Counted from the first letter of the stretch, positions 8,558 to 18,639 are shown. The stretch: 64,000 bases of DNA from Helcococcus kunzii ATCC 51366 (GCF_000245755.1 NZ_JH601088.1:1129034-1193033), one strand, 5' to 3'. Numbers and translations: made by a program. The notes: generated by a model from the sequence alone, not told the origin.

Positions 8558-9948
8558 CTTATCACTCCCTCAATTTCTTCAGCAATTTTCAACAATTTCA
8601 TATCTTCTTCTCTATTACCCATTATTTGTAAAGATCCCAATTTCCCTTTTTCCATTGGAATGGAAATAGAAGGTACATTAGTTAAATTAGTTAAATAGTT
8701 GAAAATACCAACATCAAAAGATGAAGATGCGTCATTTTTTGATTCTCCAGCTTTCCTTGGAAGTGCTATTGTTGTCGGACTTAATATGATGTCATATTTT
8801 TTAAATAATTCATCAATTTGATTTTTATATGCCCATCTTAATTTCATAGCTTGCTTGTAGTATTTTTGTTCATTATCTTTTGAGGCAAAGAAATTACCTA
8901 AAACAATTCTTCTTTTAACTTCTTCCCCAAAGAATTGTGTCCTATTTTTAATATAAAAATCATCTGTAGAATCATATTCAACAACTGATTGTCCATATCT
9001 TAAACCGTCAATCTTAGCAATGTTTGATTCTACCTCTACACACATGATAACAGTATAAACTTCACCAATTACATCTAAATGGTCAATATCGATATATTCA
9101 ATATTTACATTTAATTCTTTTATTTTTTGAATGCTTTCCTCAAATAATTCTTTAATTTGTGGAGAAACTTTATATTCATCTTTAAGATTTATAACAGCAA
9201 CATTTAGTTTACTTAAATCAATATCTTCATCAAAATCTTCTAAGTCTATTGATGTAAAATCTGTATCACATTTTCCTCGTGTCGCATTAAATAATTCTCT
9301 AACATCATTAACATTATTTGCATTTATACCTATTCTATCAAAGCTATTTGACATAGAAATTGAACCCATTCTTGGTAATGCACCATAAGTAGGAGCAAAT
9401 CCAACAACATTACAAAAGTCTGCAGGATTTCTTACAGATCCACCTGTATCAGAACCGAAAGCCAATACAGCTTCTTCTGCAGCAATTGAAGCCGCTGAAC
9501 CAGATGATGATCCTCCTGGAGTTAATGCATTATCAAAAGGATTTATTGTTGGACCAAAATAAGAAGTTTCAGATGAACCGCCCATCGCAAACTCGTCCAT
9601 ATTAGTTTTTCCAACAATAATTGCATCAGTATTTTTTAATCTTTCAATAATTTTAGCATCATACATTGGAATGAAGTTTTCTAAAGACTTAGATGCTGCT
9701 GTAGTTCTTAAATCTTTAGTAAGAATGTTATCTTTAACAGCAACAGGTACTCCAAAAAGTCCAGAAATTTCTTTTGAACTTTTTAGTTTTTCATCTAATT
9801 CTTTTGCCTTTTCTAATGCATTTTCTTTATTTAATGTAATAAATGTATTGTAATTATCTTTTTCGATTTTATTAAATAATGACTCAATATATGAATAAAC
9901 AGACATTTCACCATTACTATATTTTTCATGTAAACTCTTTATATCCAT
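8554..9948 (-). CDS. gatA: Aspartyl/glutamyl-tRNA amidotransferase subunit A
   Basis: 464 residues of amidase-signature fold. It releases ammonia from glutamine for GatB. The catalytic Lys lies in VAVKDNI, and the Ser-rich region GGSSSGSAA followed by GSDTGGSVRNPA carries the cis-Ser and nucleophilic Ser. The gene lies 7 nt after gatC and overlaps gatB, so the three subunits are made from one message. Confidence 0.97.
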   Translation of the reverse strand: MDIKSLHEKYSNGEMSVYSYIESLFNKIEKDNYNTFITLNKENALEKAKELDEKLKSSKEISGLFGVPVAVKDNILTKDLRTTAASKSLENFIPMYDAKIIERLKNTDAIIVGKTNMDEFAMGGSSETSYFGPTINPFDNALTPGGSSSGSAASIAAEEAVLAFGSDTGGSVRNPADFCNVVGFAPTYGALPRMGSISMSNSFDRIGINANNVNDVRELFNATRGKCDTDFTSIDLEDFDEDIDLSKLNVAVINLKDEYKVSPQIKELFEESIQKIKELNVNIEYIDIDHLDVIGEVYTVIMCVEVESNIAKIDGLRYGQSVVEYDSTDDFYIKNRTQFFGEEVKRRIVLGNFFASKDNEQKYYKQAMKLRWAYKNQIDELFKKYDIILSPTTIALPRKAGESKNDASSSFDVGIFNYLTNLTNVPSISIPMEKGKLGSLQIMGNREEDMKLLKIAEEIEGVIR

Positions 9949-9955
9949 AACTCAC

Positions 9956-10237
9956 CTAATCTTCCATTATATTATCTAACTTAAAGTATCCATATTCTCT
10001 ATGGTTAGTATTTGCAAAAATTAATTCTCTATCAGTAGAATCTTTAACTTCATCCTCTCTAAGTGGGGATTTTAAGTCTGATGTAATTTCAAATTCTTTA
10101 TAATCATTAGTATCTTTTTGCATAATACTATCAACTTTCTCTACAATTTTATTTATTTTATCTATCTGTATTTTTCTATCATACTCATCTTCAGGTAAAG
10201 ATAAATATGCTTTTTTAAAATATCTTTCTACATCCAT
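9956..10237 (-). CDS. gatC: Aspartyl/glutamyl-tRNA amidotransferase subunit C
   Basis: 93 residues. This small subunit stabilises GatA on GatB. Sequence conservation is weak, as usual for GatC, but the C-terminal part (SPLREDEVKDSTDRE) fits the family and position next to gatA is decisive. The ATG directly abuts the ligA stop (TAAATG), so ligA-gatC-gatA-gatB are one operon. Confidence 0.88.
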   Translation of the reverse strand: MDVERYFKKAYLSLPEDEYDRKIQIDKINKIVEKVDSIMQKDTNDYKEFEITSDLKSPLREDEVKDSTDRELIFANTNHREYGYFKLDNIMED

Positions 10238-12244
10238 TTATTCTATTCCTTTCAAAAACTCATCTAATTCTTTCCCTTGATATATTTTAACATTATTTTT
10301 CTGTGCTTTTTCAAGTTTTGATCCAGCTTTTTCACCCGCTAATAATATATCGGTGTTTTTTGATACAGAAGATGTCACTTTTGCACCCATAAGAGTAAGT
10401 TTTTCTTCTATCTCTTTTCGATTATATCCCTCTATTGTACCAGTGACTACAATAGTTAAATCTTTTAATTCATCTGATTTTTCAACTTTTGTTTCATTAA
10501 AAACAATACCTTTTGATAAAAGTGTTTCAAGCGCTTCATTTATCCTTTCATCATGAAAGAAATCAATGATAGCTTTAGATGTAATATCTCCTAGATCCCT
10601 TACTTGAACCAGTTCTTCAAAAGTTGCATTTCTTATTTTATCTAATGTACCAAATTCTTCCACTAAATCAGAAGCGGTTTTGATCCCGACATTTGGTATA
10701 CCTAGAGCATATATAAATGCATCTAAATTAGCTTGTTTTGAATTTTCAATTGAATTAAGAATATTTTCTGCTCTCTTATCCTTAAATCCTTCAAGCTTAA
10801 ATAAATCTTCTTTTGTTAAATCATATAGCTCATCAACTTCAGAAATATTTAATATCTCTATCATTTTTTCAATAGTTTTTTCTGATAGACCTTCTATATT
10901 CATTGCATCTCTTGAAGCAAAATGTGTAATTCTAGCATTTAATTGTGGTTTACAATTTAATGAATTTTGACAATATATATGAACATTGTCATAGAATAAT
11001 TCGGAATTACAATAAGGACAATGTATAGGTTTCTTAATCTCAATTGTATCAGTCTCGTTTTCAACATCAATCGCTGTTAAAATCTCAGGTATAACATCGT
11101 TTGATCTTCTTATCATAACTTCAGAGCCAATACTAACTTTCTTTCTTTGTATGTCATCATAGTTATTTAAAGTTGCTCTTGATACAGTAACTCCATCAAT
11201 ATCCACAGGATCTAAAAGTGCTACAGGAGTTACTTTACCTGTACGTCCAACATTCCAAATAACTTCTCTAACTACTGTTGTATATTGCTCTGCTTCAAAT
11301 TTATAAGCAATGGCCCATCGTGGAAACTTGTTAGTGTAACCTAAAACTTCTCTCGTTCTAAAATCGTTAATCTTTATAACAACTCCATCAGTCAATACAT
11401 CTATTTTCTTTCTCATTTCACCGATTTCGTTGATTATCTGAACTATTTCCTCAAATGATTTTGCTTTTTTTATGAATGGATATACCTTAAATCCATTATC
11501 TTTTAAAAACTCAAATACTTCTTCTTGACTGCTCACAGGATCTGGGTCAGAAAAAGTTATATTATACAAATAGCAATCTAAATTTCGCTTTCTTGTTTCT
11601 GCAACATTAAGATTTCTCAATGCTCCGGCTGCAGCATTTCTTGCATTTTTTAACTTAATCTCATTTTTCTGATTGTATTTTTCAAGCTCAGAAATTGGCA
11701 TAATGCCTTCACCTGCTATTTCAATAATCCCATTAAATTTAATTTTTTCTGGAATGGACTTTATTGTTTTTACTTGAGGAAGGATCTCTTCACCGATTAT
11801 ACCATTTCCTCTTGTTGCAGCATTTATAAGACTACCATCTCTATATGTCAAATTTATTGTTAAACCATCAAACTTTAATTCTACAATATACTCTAAAGAT
11901 GGAAGTTTATCGGTCGCATTTTCATTGTATTGAATTCTTAATCTTTCAGCTCTATTAATCCAATCTTCAATCTGCTCAAAGGATTGAGCTTTATCAAGAG
12001 AATATAATCTCCCCAGATGGGTATGCTTCTCAAATTTATCTAAGATTTGATCCCCTACTATCTGTGTTGGAGAATCATCTAAAACTATACCTGATTCAAT
12101 TTCTAAAGACTTTAACTCATCATAGATTAAATCATACTCTTTATCATCCACTAAAGAATTATCTAAAGTATAATAATGATAATTATATTCTTTAATTTTC
12201 TCGATTAATTCTCGCATTCTTTCTTTGATATCAATATTATCCAT
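10238..12244 (-). CDS. ligA: NAD-dependent DNA ligase
   Basis: 668 residues, typical length. It joins nicks in replication and repair, using NAD. In order: Ia domain, adenylation domain with catalytic Lys124 in ELKFDG, OB-fold, four-Cys zinc finger (CPYC...CQNSLNC), helix-hairpin-helix repeats and a C-terminal BRCT domain (LTIVVTGTIEGYNRKEIEEK). I start at 12244 because GTGGAGTT precedes that ATG; the frame allows 7 more codons (to 12265) without a better RBS. The upstream hairpin separates it from pcrA. Confidence 0.96.
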   Translation of the reverse strand: MDNIDIKERMRELIEKIKEYNYHYYTLDNSLVDDKEYDLIYDELKSLEIESGIVLDDSPTQIVGDQILDKFEKHTHLGRLYSLDKAQSFEQIEDWINRAERLRIQYNENATDKLPSLEYIVELKFDGLTINLTYRDGSLINAATRGNGIIGEEILPQVKTIKSIPEKIKFNGIIEIAGEGIMPISELEKYNQKNEIKLKNARNAAAGALRNLNVAETRKRNLDCYLYNITFSDPDPVSSQEEVFEFLKDNGFKVYPFIKKAKSFEEIVQIINEIGEMRKKIDVLTDGVVIKINDFRTREVLGYTNKFPRWAIAYKFEAEQYTTVVREVIWNVGRTGKVTPVALLDPVDIDGVTVSRATLNNYDDIQRKKVSIGSEVMIRRSNDVIPEILTAIDVENETDTIEIKKPIHCPYCNSELFYDNVHIYCQNSLNCKPQLNARITHFASRDAMNIEGLSEKTIEKMIEILNISEVDELYDLTKEDLFKLEGFKDKRAENILNSIENSKQANLDAFIYALGIPNVGIKTASDLVEEFGTLDKIRNATFEELVQVRDLGDITSKAIIDFFHDERINEALETLLSKGIVFNETKVEKSDELKDLTIVVTGTIEGYNRKEIEEKLTLMGAKVTSSVSKNTDILLAGEKAGSKLEKAQKNNVKIYQGKELDEFLKGIE

Positions 12245-12341
12245 ATTAACTCCACTTAATTTCATTCGCTAATATATAAATTATAACATATATAGCGGTT
12301 TTGTTGATAGTAAAAGATATTTATAAAATATATATATAATT

Positions 12342-12395
12342 AAAAAGAACTATTGTAAAATACCACAATAATTAGCTTTACAATAGCTCTTTTTA
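12342..12395 (-). terminator. Intrinsic terminator after pcrA
   Basis: Arms AAAAAGARCTATTGTAAA and complement, 18 bp with one mismatch, about 17-nt loop, U-tract on the minus strand. It separates the tsaE-tsaB-rimI-tsaD-pcrA transcript from ligA. Confidence 0.8.
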
Positions 12396-12409
12396 ATCAA
12401 TTGTTTAGT

Positions 12410-14617
12410 TTATAATTTTTTTAGTTTTGCTAATTTGGCATTTAATCTTTTTAGTCCGTTATTATCAAAACTTACCAATAGCTCATCTCCATCCGCTTTT
12501 TTTGTAATGGAAATAACCATTCCTGTACCGAATTTTTTATGAGCTACTTTATCACCAATATTGAAGTTAAGGTTTAACGAATCCTCAAATTGTTTCTTTT
12601 TGGCTCTAACTTCTTTTTTGATTCTTTCACGTTTAGCTTCAAATGAATCAAAATCATTCATAAAGCTTTCGAAGGAATTTTCGTTTTGTTTTTCTACATA
12701 AGTCTTTTCTTGGTCAATATGTGATTTTATTTCATCTATGAATCTTGAAGGTTTTGCATACTGAGATCTACCAAACACCATTCTTGAAGCGGCAGAAGAA
12801 ATAAATAATCTTTCTCTAGCTCTCGTAATCGCAACATAAGCAAGGCGTCGCTCTTCTTCAAGTCCACCCTCTTCCATGGTTCTTAAACTTGGGAAAAGCC
12901 CGTCTTCCATTCCTGTTAAAAATATTATATCATATTCAAGTCCTTTGGCAGAATGTATAGTCATTAAACTTACACCATTCTCATCATCAGTCTTATCTAT
13001 ATCTGAAAGTAAGTTTACATTTTGAAGATAATCGTACAAGGTTGCACCTTCATTTTTCTTTTCAAATTCAGCAACCGCACTTGTTAATGAGGAAATATTT
13101 TCAATTCTTGTTCTATCCTCAATTTTATTGGAAGAATCAAGCATTTTTTTATATCCAGATTTTTCATAAACTTCCTCTACTAAATCTGTAATCAAATAGT
13201 CGTCAACAAAATTAATAAAACTTGTCATTTCATCAAAGAATGATTGAACCTTCTTTAATGTAGCACCAGATAATACATCACTAATTCCTTCATCGTAGAC
13301 AGCATCGTAAATGCTCATATCATTGTCTCTTGCAAAGGATTCTAATTTTGAAATGGTTGTGTCACCAATTCCCCTTTTAGGCATATTGATTATTCTTTTT
13401 AATGAAATATCATCATCTGGATTTGCGATAAACGCTAAATAAGATAGTAAATCTTTTACTTCTCGTCTATCATAAAACTTAAGTCCACCGATCACTTTAT
13501 GTGGGATGTGATTTGACATTAATTTCTCTTCTAAAACTCTGGATTGTGCATTTGTCCTATATAAAATGGCCATTTCGTCATAATAATATCCTGCATTGTA
13601 CATCTGATGTATCTTATTTACAATATCATCAGCTTCATCATACTCTGATGAAGAATTTCTATATACTATATTGTAGCCATCTTTCTTATCTGACCAAAGA
13701 TTTTTTTCTTTTCTTTCAACATTATTTTTTATTAAGTCATTTGCAGCATCTAGTATATTAGTTGTTGAACGATAGTTTTGCTCTAACAATATCACTTTTG
13801 CATTCTTAAAATCTTTTTCAAAATTTAAAATATTTGTAATATCGGCCCCTCTCCATGAATAAATGGATTGATCGCCATCCCCAACAACACAGATATTATC
13901 ATAGATTGCTGTAAATTTTTTTATTAATTCATATTGAGATTTATTGGTATCTTGATATTCGTCCACAAATATATATTTGAATTTTTCCGCATAATATTCT
14001 CTTACCTCTTTATTTTTGGTTAAAAGCTCTACGGTTTTTAAGATTAAATCATCAAAATCTAATGCATTATTGAATTTTTTTCTTTTTTCATATAGTTTAT
14101 AGATTTCACCAATATTTCTCTGTCTTTCATACATTGCAGAATCAATAACTTCATCAGGTGTTACAAACTTATTTTTATAGTCGGATATACTTGAAATAAT
14201 TGCTCCAATTGGGTTGTATTTTTCATCGATTCTCAATTCTTTCATAATATCTTTTATTAAAGTTTTTGTTTCAGATGTATCATAAATACTAAAATTACTC
14301 TTATATCCAATCTTATCTATATTTCGTCTTAAAATCCTTGAACAAATACTATGAAATGTACCAATCCACATATGAGAAATATTTTTATTTAATGTTTTTC
14401 CAATTCTATCTTTCATCTCATTTGCAGCTTTATTTGTAAATGTAAATGCTAAAATATTAAATTCACTCACATTTTTTTCTTCAATCAGATAGGCAATTTT
14501 TCTCGTTAAAACAGTTGTTTTTCCTGATCCTGCTCCCGCTAGTATTAAAAGAGGTCCTTTAGTATGTAGGACAGCTTCTATTTGTTCTTTATTTAAATTT
14601 CTTGTAAGTTCAGTCAT
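12410..14617 (-). CDS. pcrA: UvrD/PcrA-type ATP-dependent DNA helicase
   Basis: 735 residues. It is a superfamily 1A 3'-5' helicase for repair and replication restart. Walker A AGAGSGKTT is near residue 28, motif II VDEYQDTN, motif III GDGDQSIYSWRGAD, motif IV EQNYRS and motif VI VAITRARERL are all present, and the C-terminal Tudor-like tail (FNIGDKVAHKKFGTG) is typical of PcrA. The start at 14617 has a strong GAAGGAG 5 nt upstream and leaves 1 nt after the tsaD stop; an ATG 5 codons earlier lacks an RBS. Confidence 0.96.
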   Translation of the reverse strand: MTELTRNLNKEQIEAVLHTKGPLLILAGAGSGKTTVLTRKIAYLIEEKNVSEFNILAFTFTNKAANEMKDRIGKTLNKNISHMWIGTFHSICSRILRRNIDKIGYKSNFSIYDTSETKTLIKDIMKELRIDEKYNPIGAIISSISDYKNKFVTPDEVIDSAMYERQRNIGEIYKLYEKRKKFNNALDFDDLILKTVELLTKNKEVREYYAEKFKYIFVDEYQDTNKSQYELIKKFTAIYDNICVVGDGDQSIYSWRGADITNILNFEKDFKNAKVILLEQNYRSTTNILDAANDLIKNNVERKEKNLWSDKKDGYNIVYRNSSSEYDEADDIVNKIHQMYNAGYYYDEMAILYRTNAQSRVLEEKLMSNHIPHKVIGGLKFYDRREVKDLLSYLAFIANPDDDISLKRIINMPKRGIGDTTISKLESFARDNDMSIYDAVYDEGISDVLSGATLKKVQSFFDEMTSFINFVDDYLITDLVEEVYEKSGYKKMLDSSNKIEDRTRIENISSLTSAVAEFEKKNEGATLYDYLQNVNLLSDIDKTDDENGVSLMTIHSAKGLEYDIIFLTGMEDGLFPSLRTMEEGGLEEERRLAYVAITRARERLFISSAASRMVFGRSQYAKPSRFIDEIKSHIDQEKTYVEKQNENSFESFMNDFDSFEAKRERIKKEVRAKKKQFEDSLNLNFNIGDKVAHKKFGTGMVISITKKADGDELLVSFDNNGLKRLNAKLAKLKKL

Positions 14618-14618
14618 A

Positions 14619-15629
14619 TTACTCCTTCTCAAGTCCTAAATTAGGGATAACATTTACTTTTAGAGTATCTGCACCATATTTCACATAATTATAGTATCCA
14701 GCAGATGCTATCATTGCAGCATTATCTGTACATAGTGACATTTCTGGATAATATACTTTTATACCTAATTCATTTAATTCTTCTGTTAATCTATTTCTCA
14801 AATCTCTGTTTGCCGCAACCCCACCGGATAAAACAAATTTATCTCTTTGTTTCTCCTTGGCTAGTCTAACAGATTTACTTACTAGTACATCATTAACTGA
14901 TGCTTGAAAACTTGCAGCGACATCAAATGGATTTATTTCTCTTCCTGCCATTTTTTCTTTATTTAAATAATTTAATACAGCAGTTTTCAATCCACTAAAA
15001 CTAAAGTCATAAGAGTCTTTTTCAAGCATTACTCTTGGAAAATCAATCGCTTCTGAATTTCCTTTTTCGCTCGCTTTTTGAATCGCTGGTCCTCCAGGAT
15101 ATCCTAATCCTAATGCTCTGGATACTTTATCAAAACTTTCTCCAGCAGCATCATCTCTTGTTCTTCCAATAACGTGATAATCTGTATAAGATTTAACATC
15201 AACTAAATAACTATGTCCACCAGACACAACCAGTGATATAAAAGGAGGCTCTAGCTCTTTATATTGCAAATAATTAGCACAGATATGCCCTTCCATGTGG
15301 TTTACTCCTATAATAGGAATGTCTAACGCTGCAGACACCCCTTTTGCAAATGACATACCTACTAAAAGCGCTCCTACAAGACCTGGTCCTTTTGTAACTG
15401 CTATCAATTCTATATCGTTAAATGTTTTGCCAGCTTCTTCAAGCGCTTGTTTTGCCACATAATTTATCGCTTTTATATGCTCTCTTGAAGCTATTTCTGG
15501 CACCACGCCACCATAAATTTTATGTATATCTATTTGACTAAATATTATATTTGAAAGAATTTTTCTACTATCTTCTACAATTGAGACACTTGTTTCATCA
15601 CAGGATGATTCAATTCCCATTATTATCAT
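14619..15629 (-). CDS. tsaD: tRNA N6-adenosine threonylcarbamoyltransferase
   Basis: 336 residues. It transfers threonylcarbamoyl to A37 of ANN-decoding tRNAs together with TsaB and TsaE, both encoded just upstream. ASKHA fold: GIESSCDETSVSI at the N-terminus, metal-binding His111 and His115 in HMEGH, and SGGVAANRDLR near the C-terminus. RBS AAGGAAG lies 4 nt before the first ATG, which overlaps the rimI stop (ATGA). Confidence 0.97.
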   Translation of the reverse strand: MIIMGIESSCDETSVSIVEDSRKILSNIIFSQIDIHKIYGGVVPEIASREHIKAINYVAKQALEEAGKTFNDIELIAVTKGPGLVGALLVGMSFAKGVSAALDIPIIGVNHMEGHICANYLQYKELEPPFISLVVSGGHSYLVDVKSYTDYHVIGRTRDDAAGESFDKVSRALGLGYPGGPAIQKASEKGNSEAIDFPRVMLEKDSYDFSFSGLKTAVLNYLNKEKMAGREINPFDVAASFQASVNDVLVSKSVRLAKEKQRDKFVLSGGVAANRDLRNRLTEELNELGIKVYYPEMSLCTDNAAMIASAGYYNYVKYGADTLKVNVIPNLGLEKE

Positions 15630-16066
15630 AATTCTTCCTTTCTATCTAATTGCATAATATATGCATCTTCTCCTAATGAATAGTAATTTTTTCTTGTTCT
15701 AATAATCCTAAGTCCATGTTTCTTATATAAATTAATTGCAGCTTCATTTTTTGTATGCACTTCTAGATATAGAAGTTGCTTATTAGTCATACCGCTAATT
15801 AGTTTGTTCAATATTTCACTTGCATATCCCATTCTTCTATATTTTGGGTCAATTACAAAATGATTGATGTTTATTTCATCAAGATATTCGCTATAAAAGA
15901 TATATCCGATCAAATTATCATCAATACATAAAGCTATGGACTTATTAAATTCCCCTTCCATCTCTAAGAAAAAAGCCTTCAACGGCCATGGGTTTGGAAA
16001 GGCTTTTTCTATCTCCACAAGACATTCAATGTCTTTTTCATCAATTTCTCTAAAATATTTTTTCAA
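15626..16066 (-). CDS. rimI: Ribosomal-protein-alanine N-acetyltransferase (GNAT), TTG start
   Basis: 146 residues of GNAT fold. It has the acetyl-CoA-binding RRMGYASEIL (Q/RxxGxG/A) motif near residue 77 and the YLEVHTKNEAAINLYKKHG block of RimI. It would acetylate the N-terminus of ribosomal protein S18 or other proteins. The frame can only start at TTG (16064-16066), preceded by GAGGG with normal spacing; no ATG fits. It sits between tsaB and tsaD, the usual place. Confidence 0.92.
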   Translation of the reverse strand: MKKYFREIDEKDIECLVEIEKAFPNPWPLKAFFLEMEGEFNKSIALCIDDNLIGYIFYSEYLDEININHFVIDPKYRRMGYASEILNKLISGMTNKQLLYLEVHTKNEAAINLYKKHGLRIIRTRKNYYSLGEDAYIMQLDRKEEL

Positions 16067-16077
16067 ATTGCCCTCAA

Positions 16078-16755
16078 CTATTTATTTAAATTTATTTCAG
16101 CTTGAGATTTTCTTAAATAACTTGGGGTTAAATCAAAATAGTTATCTAAGTCGTTATTTTCAAATCTTTCTTTTGCTATTACACAAAGATTTCTTCCAAT
16201 CCCATTGTTTAATCCCGGATGTGACAGTCTTACATTTTCATAATTTTTAATTTCATCTGACAAAACGTCAATCGCTTCACCCACTAAAGTGACAGAGTTT
16301 TGTTGTTTTATAATTTCAAATAATTCACTCTCTTTAAGTATTTCTTCAAATTCTTTTACTAATTTATTATCTTGCCATTTATACATGCCAGTATAGTATC
16401 TCTTTCCTCTAGCATCAATTAAAGAAATGATAGAATCATTATTTAGTATTGAAAAAGCCATTGCTTCTAAAGTTGAAACGCCCACTATTGGTTTATCAAA
16501 AACTTGAGCAATCGCCTTTATTGAAGCCATACCTATCCTAAGTCCAGTAAAAGATCCTGGTCCTGATGCAACCGCAAATAAATCTATTTCATCTAAGATA
16601 ATTTTGAGATCATCAACTGCCCTCTTTAACAATGGAATAAGCATCTCTGAATGGGTCTCTTCCTGAGAAATATTATAATCTCCAATTATCCTATTATCTT
16701 CCATAATTGTTATTGAAGACATCATTGTTGATGTGTCAATTGATAAAATTTTCAT
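16078..16755 (-). CDS. tsaB: tRNA threonylcarbamoyladenosine biosynthesis protein TsaB
   Basis: 225 residues. A catalytically inactive TsaD paralogue that forms the scaffold of the t6A complex. It has the N-terminal ILSIDTST and the GPGSFTGLRIG motif typical of TsaB and lacks the His pair of TsaD. Its start overlaps the end of tsaE by 20 nt. Confidence 0.95.
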   Translation of the reverse strand: MKILSIDTSTMMSSITIMEDNRIIGDYNISQEETHSEMLIPLLKRAVDDLKIILDEIDLFAVASGPGSFTGLRIGMASIKAIAQVFDKPIVGVSTLEAMAFSILNNDSIISLIDARGKRYYTGMYKWQDNKLVKEFEEILKESELFEIIKQQNSVTLVGEAIDVLSDEIKNYENVRLSHPGLNNGIGRNLCVIAKERFENNDLDNYFDLTPSYLRKSQAEINLNK

Positions 16756-17200
16756 CTAAATACTCTCCTATTTCTAATGATCGCTTTGTATCTGTTACAA
16801 TTTCTAAAATCCTACCATTTTTAGAAATATTTATTTCAATCTCAATTAAATCATCTGGTAAATAATAATCTGCTTTTTCAGCCCATTCGATAAAAGTTAT
16901 CTCATCTTCAGGATAAAAATAATTTTCAAAATCTAATGCCTCTAATTCACTAGGTTCTTCAAGTCTATATAAATCTAAATGATAAATTGTAATATCTCCA
17001 TTGTAAATATTGATTATAGAGAAAGTTGGAGATGTAATATATTCATCAATGCCTAAATGTTTCCCAATAAATTGTACGAATGTTGTCTTGCCCGCACCTA
17101 AATCTCCTTTTAGAGAAATGACATCTCTAGGTTTAATTGCTTTTGCAAAAACCTTAGCAAAATTATTAAATTCTTCTAAATTATCTATCCTATATTTCAT
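16736..17200 (-). CDS. tsaE: tRNA threonylcarbamoyladenosine biosynthesis ATPase TsaE
   Basis: 154 residues. Walker A GDLGAGKTT is at 32-40, and the downstream TSPTFSIINIY and YHLDLYRL motifs are diagnostic. It drives turnover of the TsaD-TsaB complex. It overlaps tsaB downstream and the membrane-protein gene upstream (11 nt). Confidence 0.95.
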   Translation of the reverse strand: MKYRIDNLEEFNNFAKVFAKAIKPRDVISLKGDLGAGKTTFVQFIGKHLGIDEYITSPTFSIINIYNGDITIYHLDLYRLEEPSELEALDFENYFYPEDEITFIEWAEKADYYLPDDLIEIEINISKNGRILEIVTDTKRSLEIGEYLDENFIN

Positions 17201-18206
17201 AACTTCCTCTACTAAATTTATACTTTTCTTCTAAAAACTGAATTAAATCTTCTAATATTATATAGAGATTTGCCCTATTTTCAAACTCTTCTCTTGTTTT
17301 AGGAAGACTAAGATTCTTAAAGAATATCAATAATGTATCCGCCTTCTCTATTAAACTAATAGCAGTATTTTTTTCATAATATCCTAAATAAATCTCTTCT
17401 ATAAACTCTGAAATTTTTTGAGTATGAACTAAATTTCGATCAATATTTTTAGACAATTCAAATATCTTTATCAAAATATTATATTGCTTTCTTCTTAAAT
17501 TTAAATACTCTAAATCATAGAAATCATTATTAAATAAATCATTCTCCAATCTATTAATTATCTCATTCTCATAAATACTGAAAAATCTATTTGTGTCACT
17601 TATTTCTTTAGAGATGTATTCAATATATTCACTCTTATTCTCATCTTCTAAATGCTTTTCATTTAGTATATTAGAAATATACATCAATAGATTTTTTATC
17701 TTATCATCAAGCATTCCCCTATTATTATCTTTATTGGTCATAGGTATTAATAAGTTTACTATTATCGCCATTAATAATCCAATCAAATACACTAAAGTTT
17801 CATTCAAAATAAAACTCAACTCCATATGTCCTTTTAAAAAGAAATGACTTGCCATTACAACATTTGGAGCTAATCCTATCGAAATATCCAATCTTGAATT
17901 TATCAATGCAAAGATTAAAACAAAAAATCCAAAAGACAATATACTATATCCCATAATGTTAAATACAAGATATACCAAAGCTAGCATAATAACATAACCC
18001 AAAAATCTTCTATAGGCAATCTCTAAAGTCTTCTTTTTTGTATCTTGTATTGACAGTATTGTAATAATACCAGCAGTAACATAATTCTGTAAATCTAAAA
18101 AATTAGCCAATAATATAGAAAACAAAAAAGCAATTGCAATTTGTAAATTTAATATTAAATTATATTTTTTTAACGACTTCAAAATTTGCTCCTTGAAATA
18201 CCTCAA
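17190..18206 (-). CDS. Aromatic-acid-exporter-like (FUSC/ArAE family) membrane protein
   Basis: 338 residues. The N-terminal half holds about five to six hydrophobic segments (roughly residues 18-35, 42-60, 73-112, 130-160) with the conserved ITILSIQDTKKKT-EIAYRRFLGY block of the ArAE_1/DUF939 family; the C-terminal half is a charged helical cytoplasmic domain. Family members are predicted exporters of aromatic carboxylates; the substrate is not known. It opens the tsaE-tsaB-rimI-tsaD-pcrA transcript and overlaps tsaE by 11 nt. Confidence 0.85.
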   Translation of the reverse strand: MRYFKEQILKSLKKYNLILNLQIAIAFLFSILLANFLDLQNYVTAGIITILSIQDTKKKTLEIAYRRFLGYVIMLALVYLVFNIMGYSILSFGFFVLIFALINSRLDISIGLAPNVVMASHFFLKGHMELSFILNETLVYLIGLLMAIIVNLLIPMTNKDNNRGMLDDKIKNLLMYISNILNEKHLEDENKSEYIEYISKEISDTNRFFSIYENEIINRLENDLFNNDFYDLEYLNLRRKQYNILIKIFELSKNIDRNLVHTQKISEFIEEIYLGYYEKNTAISLIEKADTLLIFFKNLSLPKTREEFENRANLYIILEDLIQFLEEKYKFSRGSYEI

Positions 18207-18343
18207 ATTTAAAAATCATGGCATAAAAAGCCATTTACTAAGAACATCATATATTAAAATCTCTCATTAGTCATAACTTCAATTCATTATTTAATTATAC
18301 CAAATAGACAAGTTAAATAAAACTTATAAGATTTAAGATCTAT

Positions 18344-18540
18344 ACAGAGTATTTTTTTGATTTTCTGAATTTGCTCTGTTTAAATTTTCTTAATGCAACG
18401 GTGCTTTTCTTCATTTGGTAATTTTACTCTGTTTAAATTCTGATTTTTCTACGGTGCTTTTTTTCGTTAGCTGATTTTGCTCCGTTTAAATTCTAATTTT
18501 TCTACGGTGCCTTTTTTTGTTAGCTGATTTTGCTCCGTTT
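18344..18540. repeat. Phased inverted-repeat array 2 (GCTCCGTTTAAATT family)
   Basis: Units read GCTCYGTTTAAATT...ACGGTGC. Complete 32-nt units are at 18373-18404, 18426-18457 and 18479-18510; a lone right arm is at 18344-18351 and a lone left arm starts at 18532. All left arms are 53 bp apart (18373, 18426, 18479, 18532) and all right arms are 53 bp apart (ends 18351, 18404, 18457, 18510). Spacers of 21 nt (T-tract, then TTAGCTGATTTT in the last two) are also partly conserved. It lies in the divergent gap between the ArAE/tsaE operon and the brnQ T-box promoter. Confidence 0.9.
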
Positions 18541-18592
18541 ATGTCTCCATTTTTCGATTGACATTTATATTATATATTTTTGAAAACAATAC

Positions 18593-18620
18593 TTGACATT
18601 ATTTTATAATCTTATATAAT
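18593..18620 (+). promoter_or_regulatory. Promoter of the T-box/brnQ leader
   Basis: TTGACA at 18593-18598, 16-nt spacer, TATAAT at 18615-18620. Transcription would begin about 40 nt before the first conserved T-box element. Confidence 0.8.
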
Positions 18621-18639
18621 GATAGATATAATTTTTATT

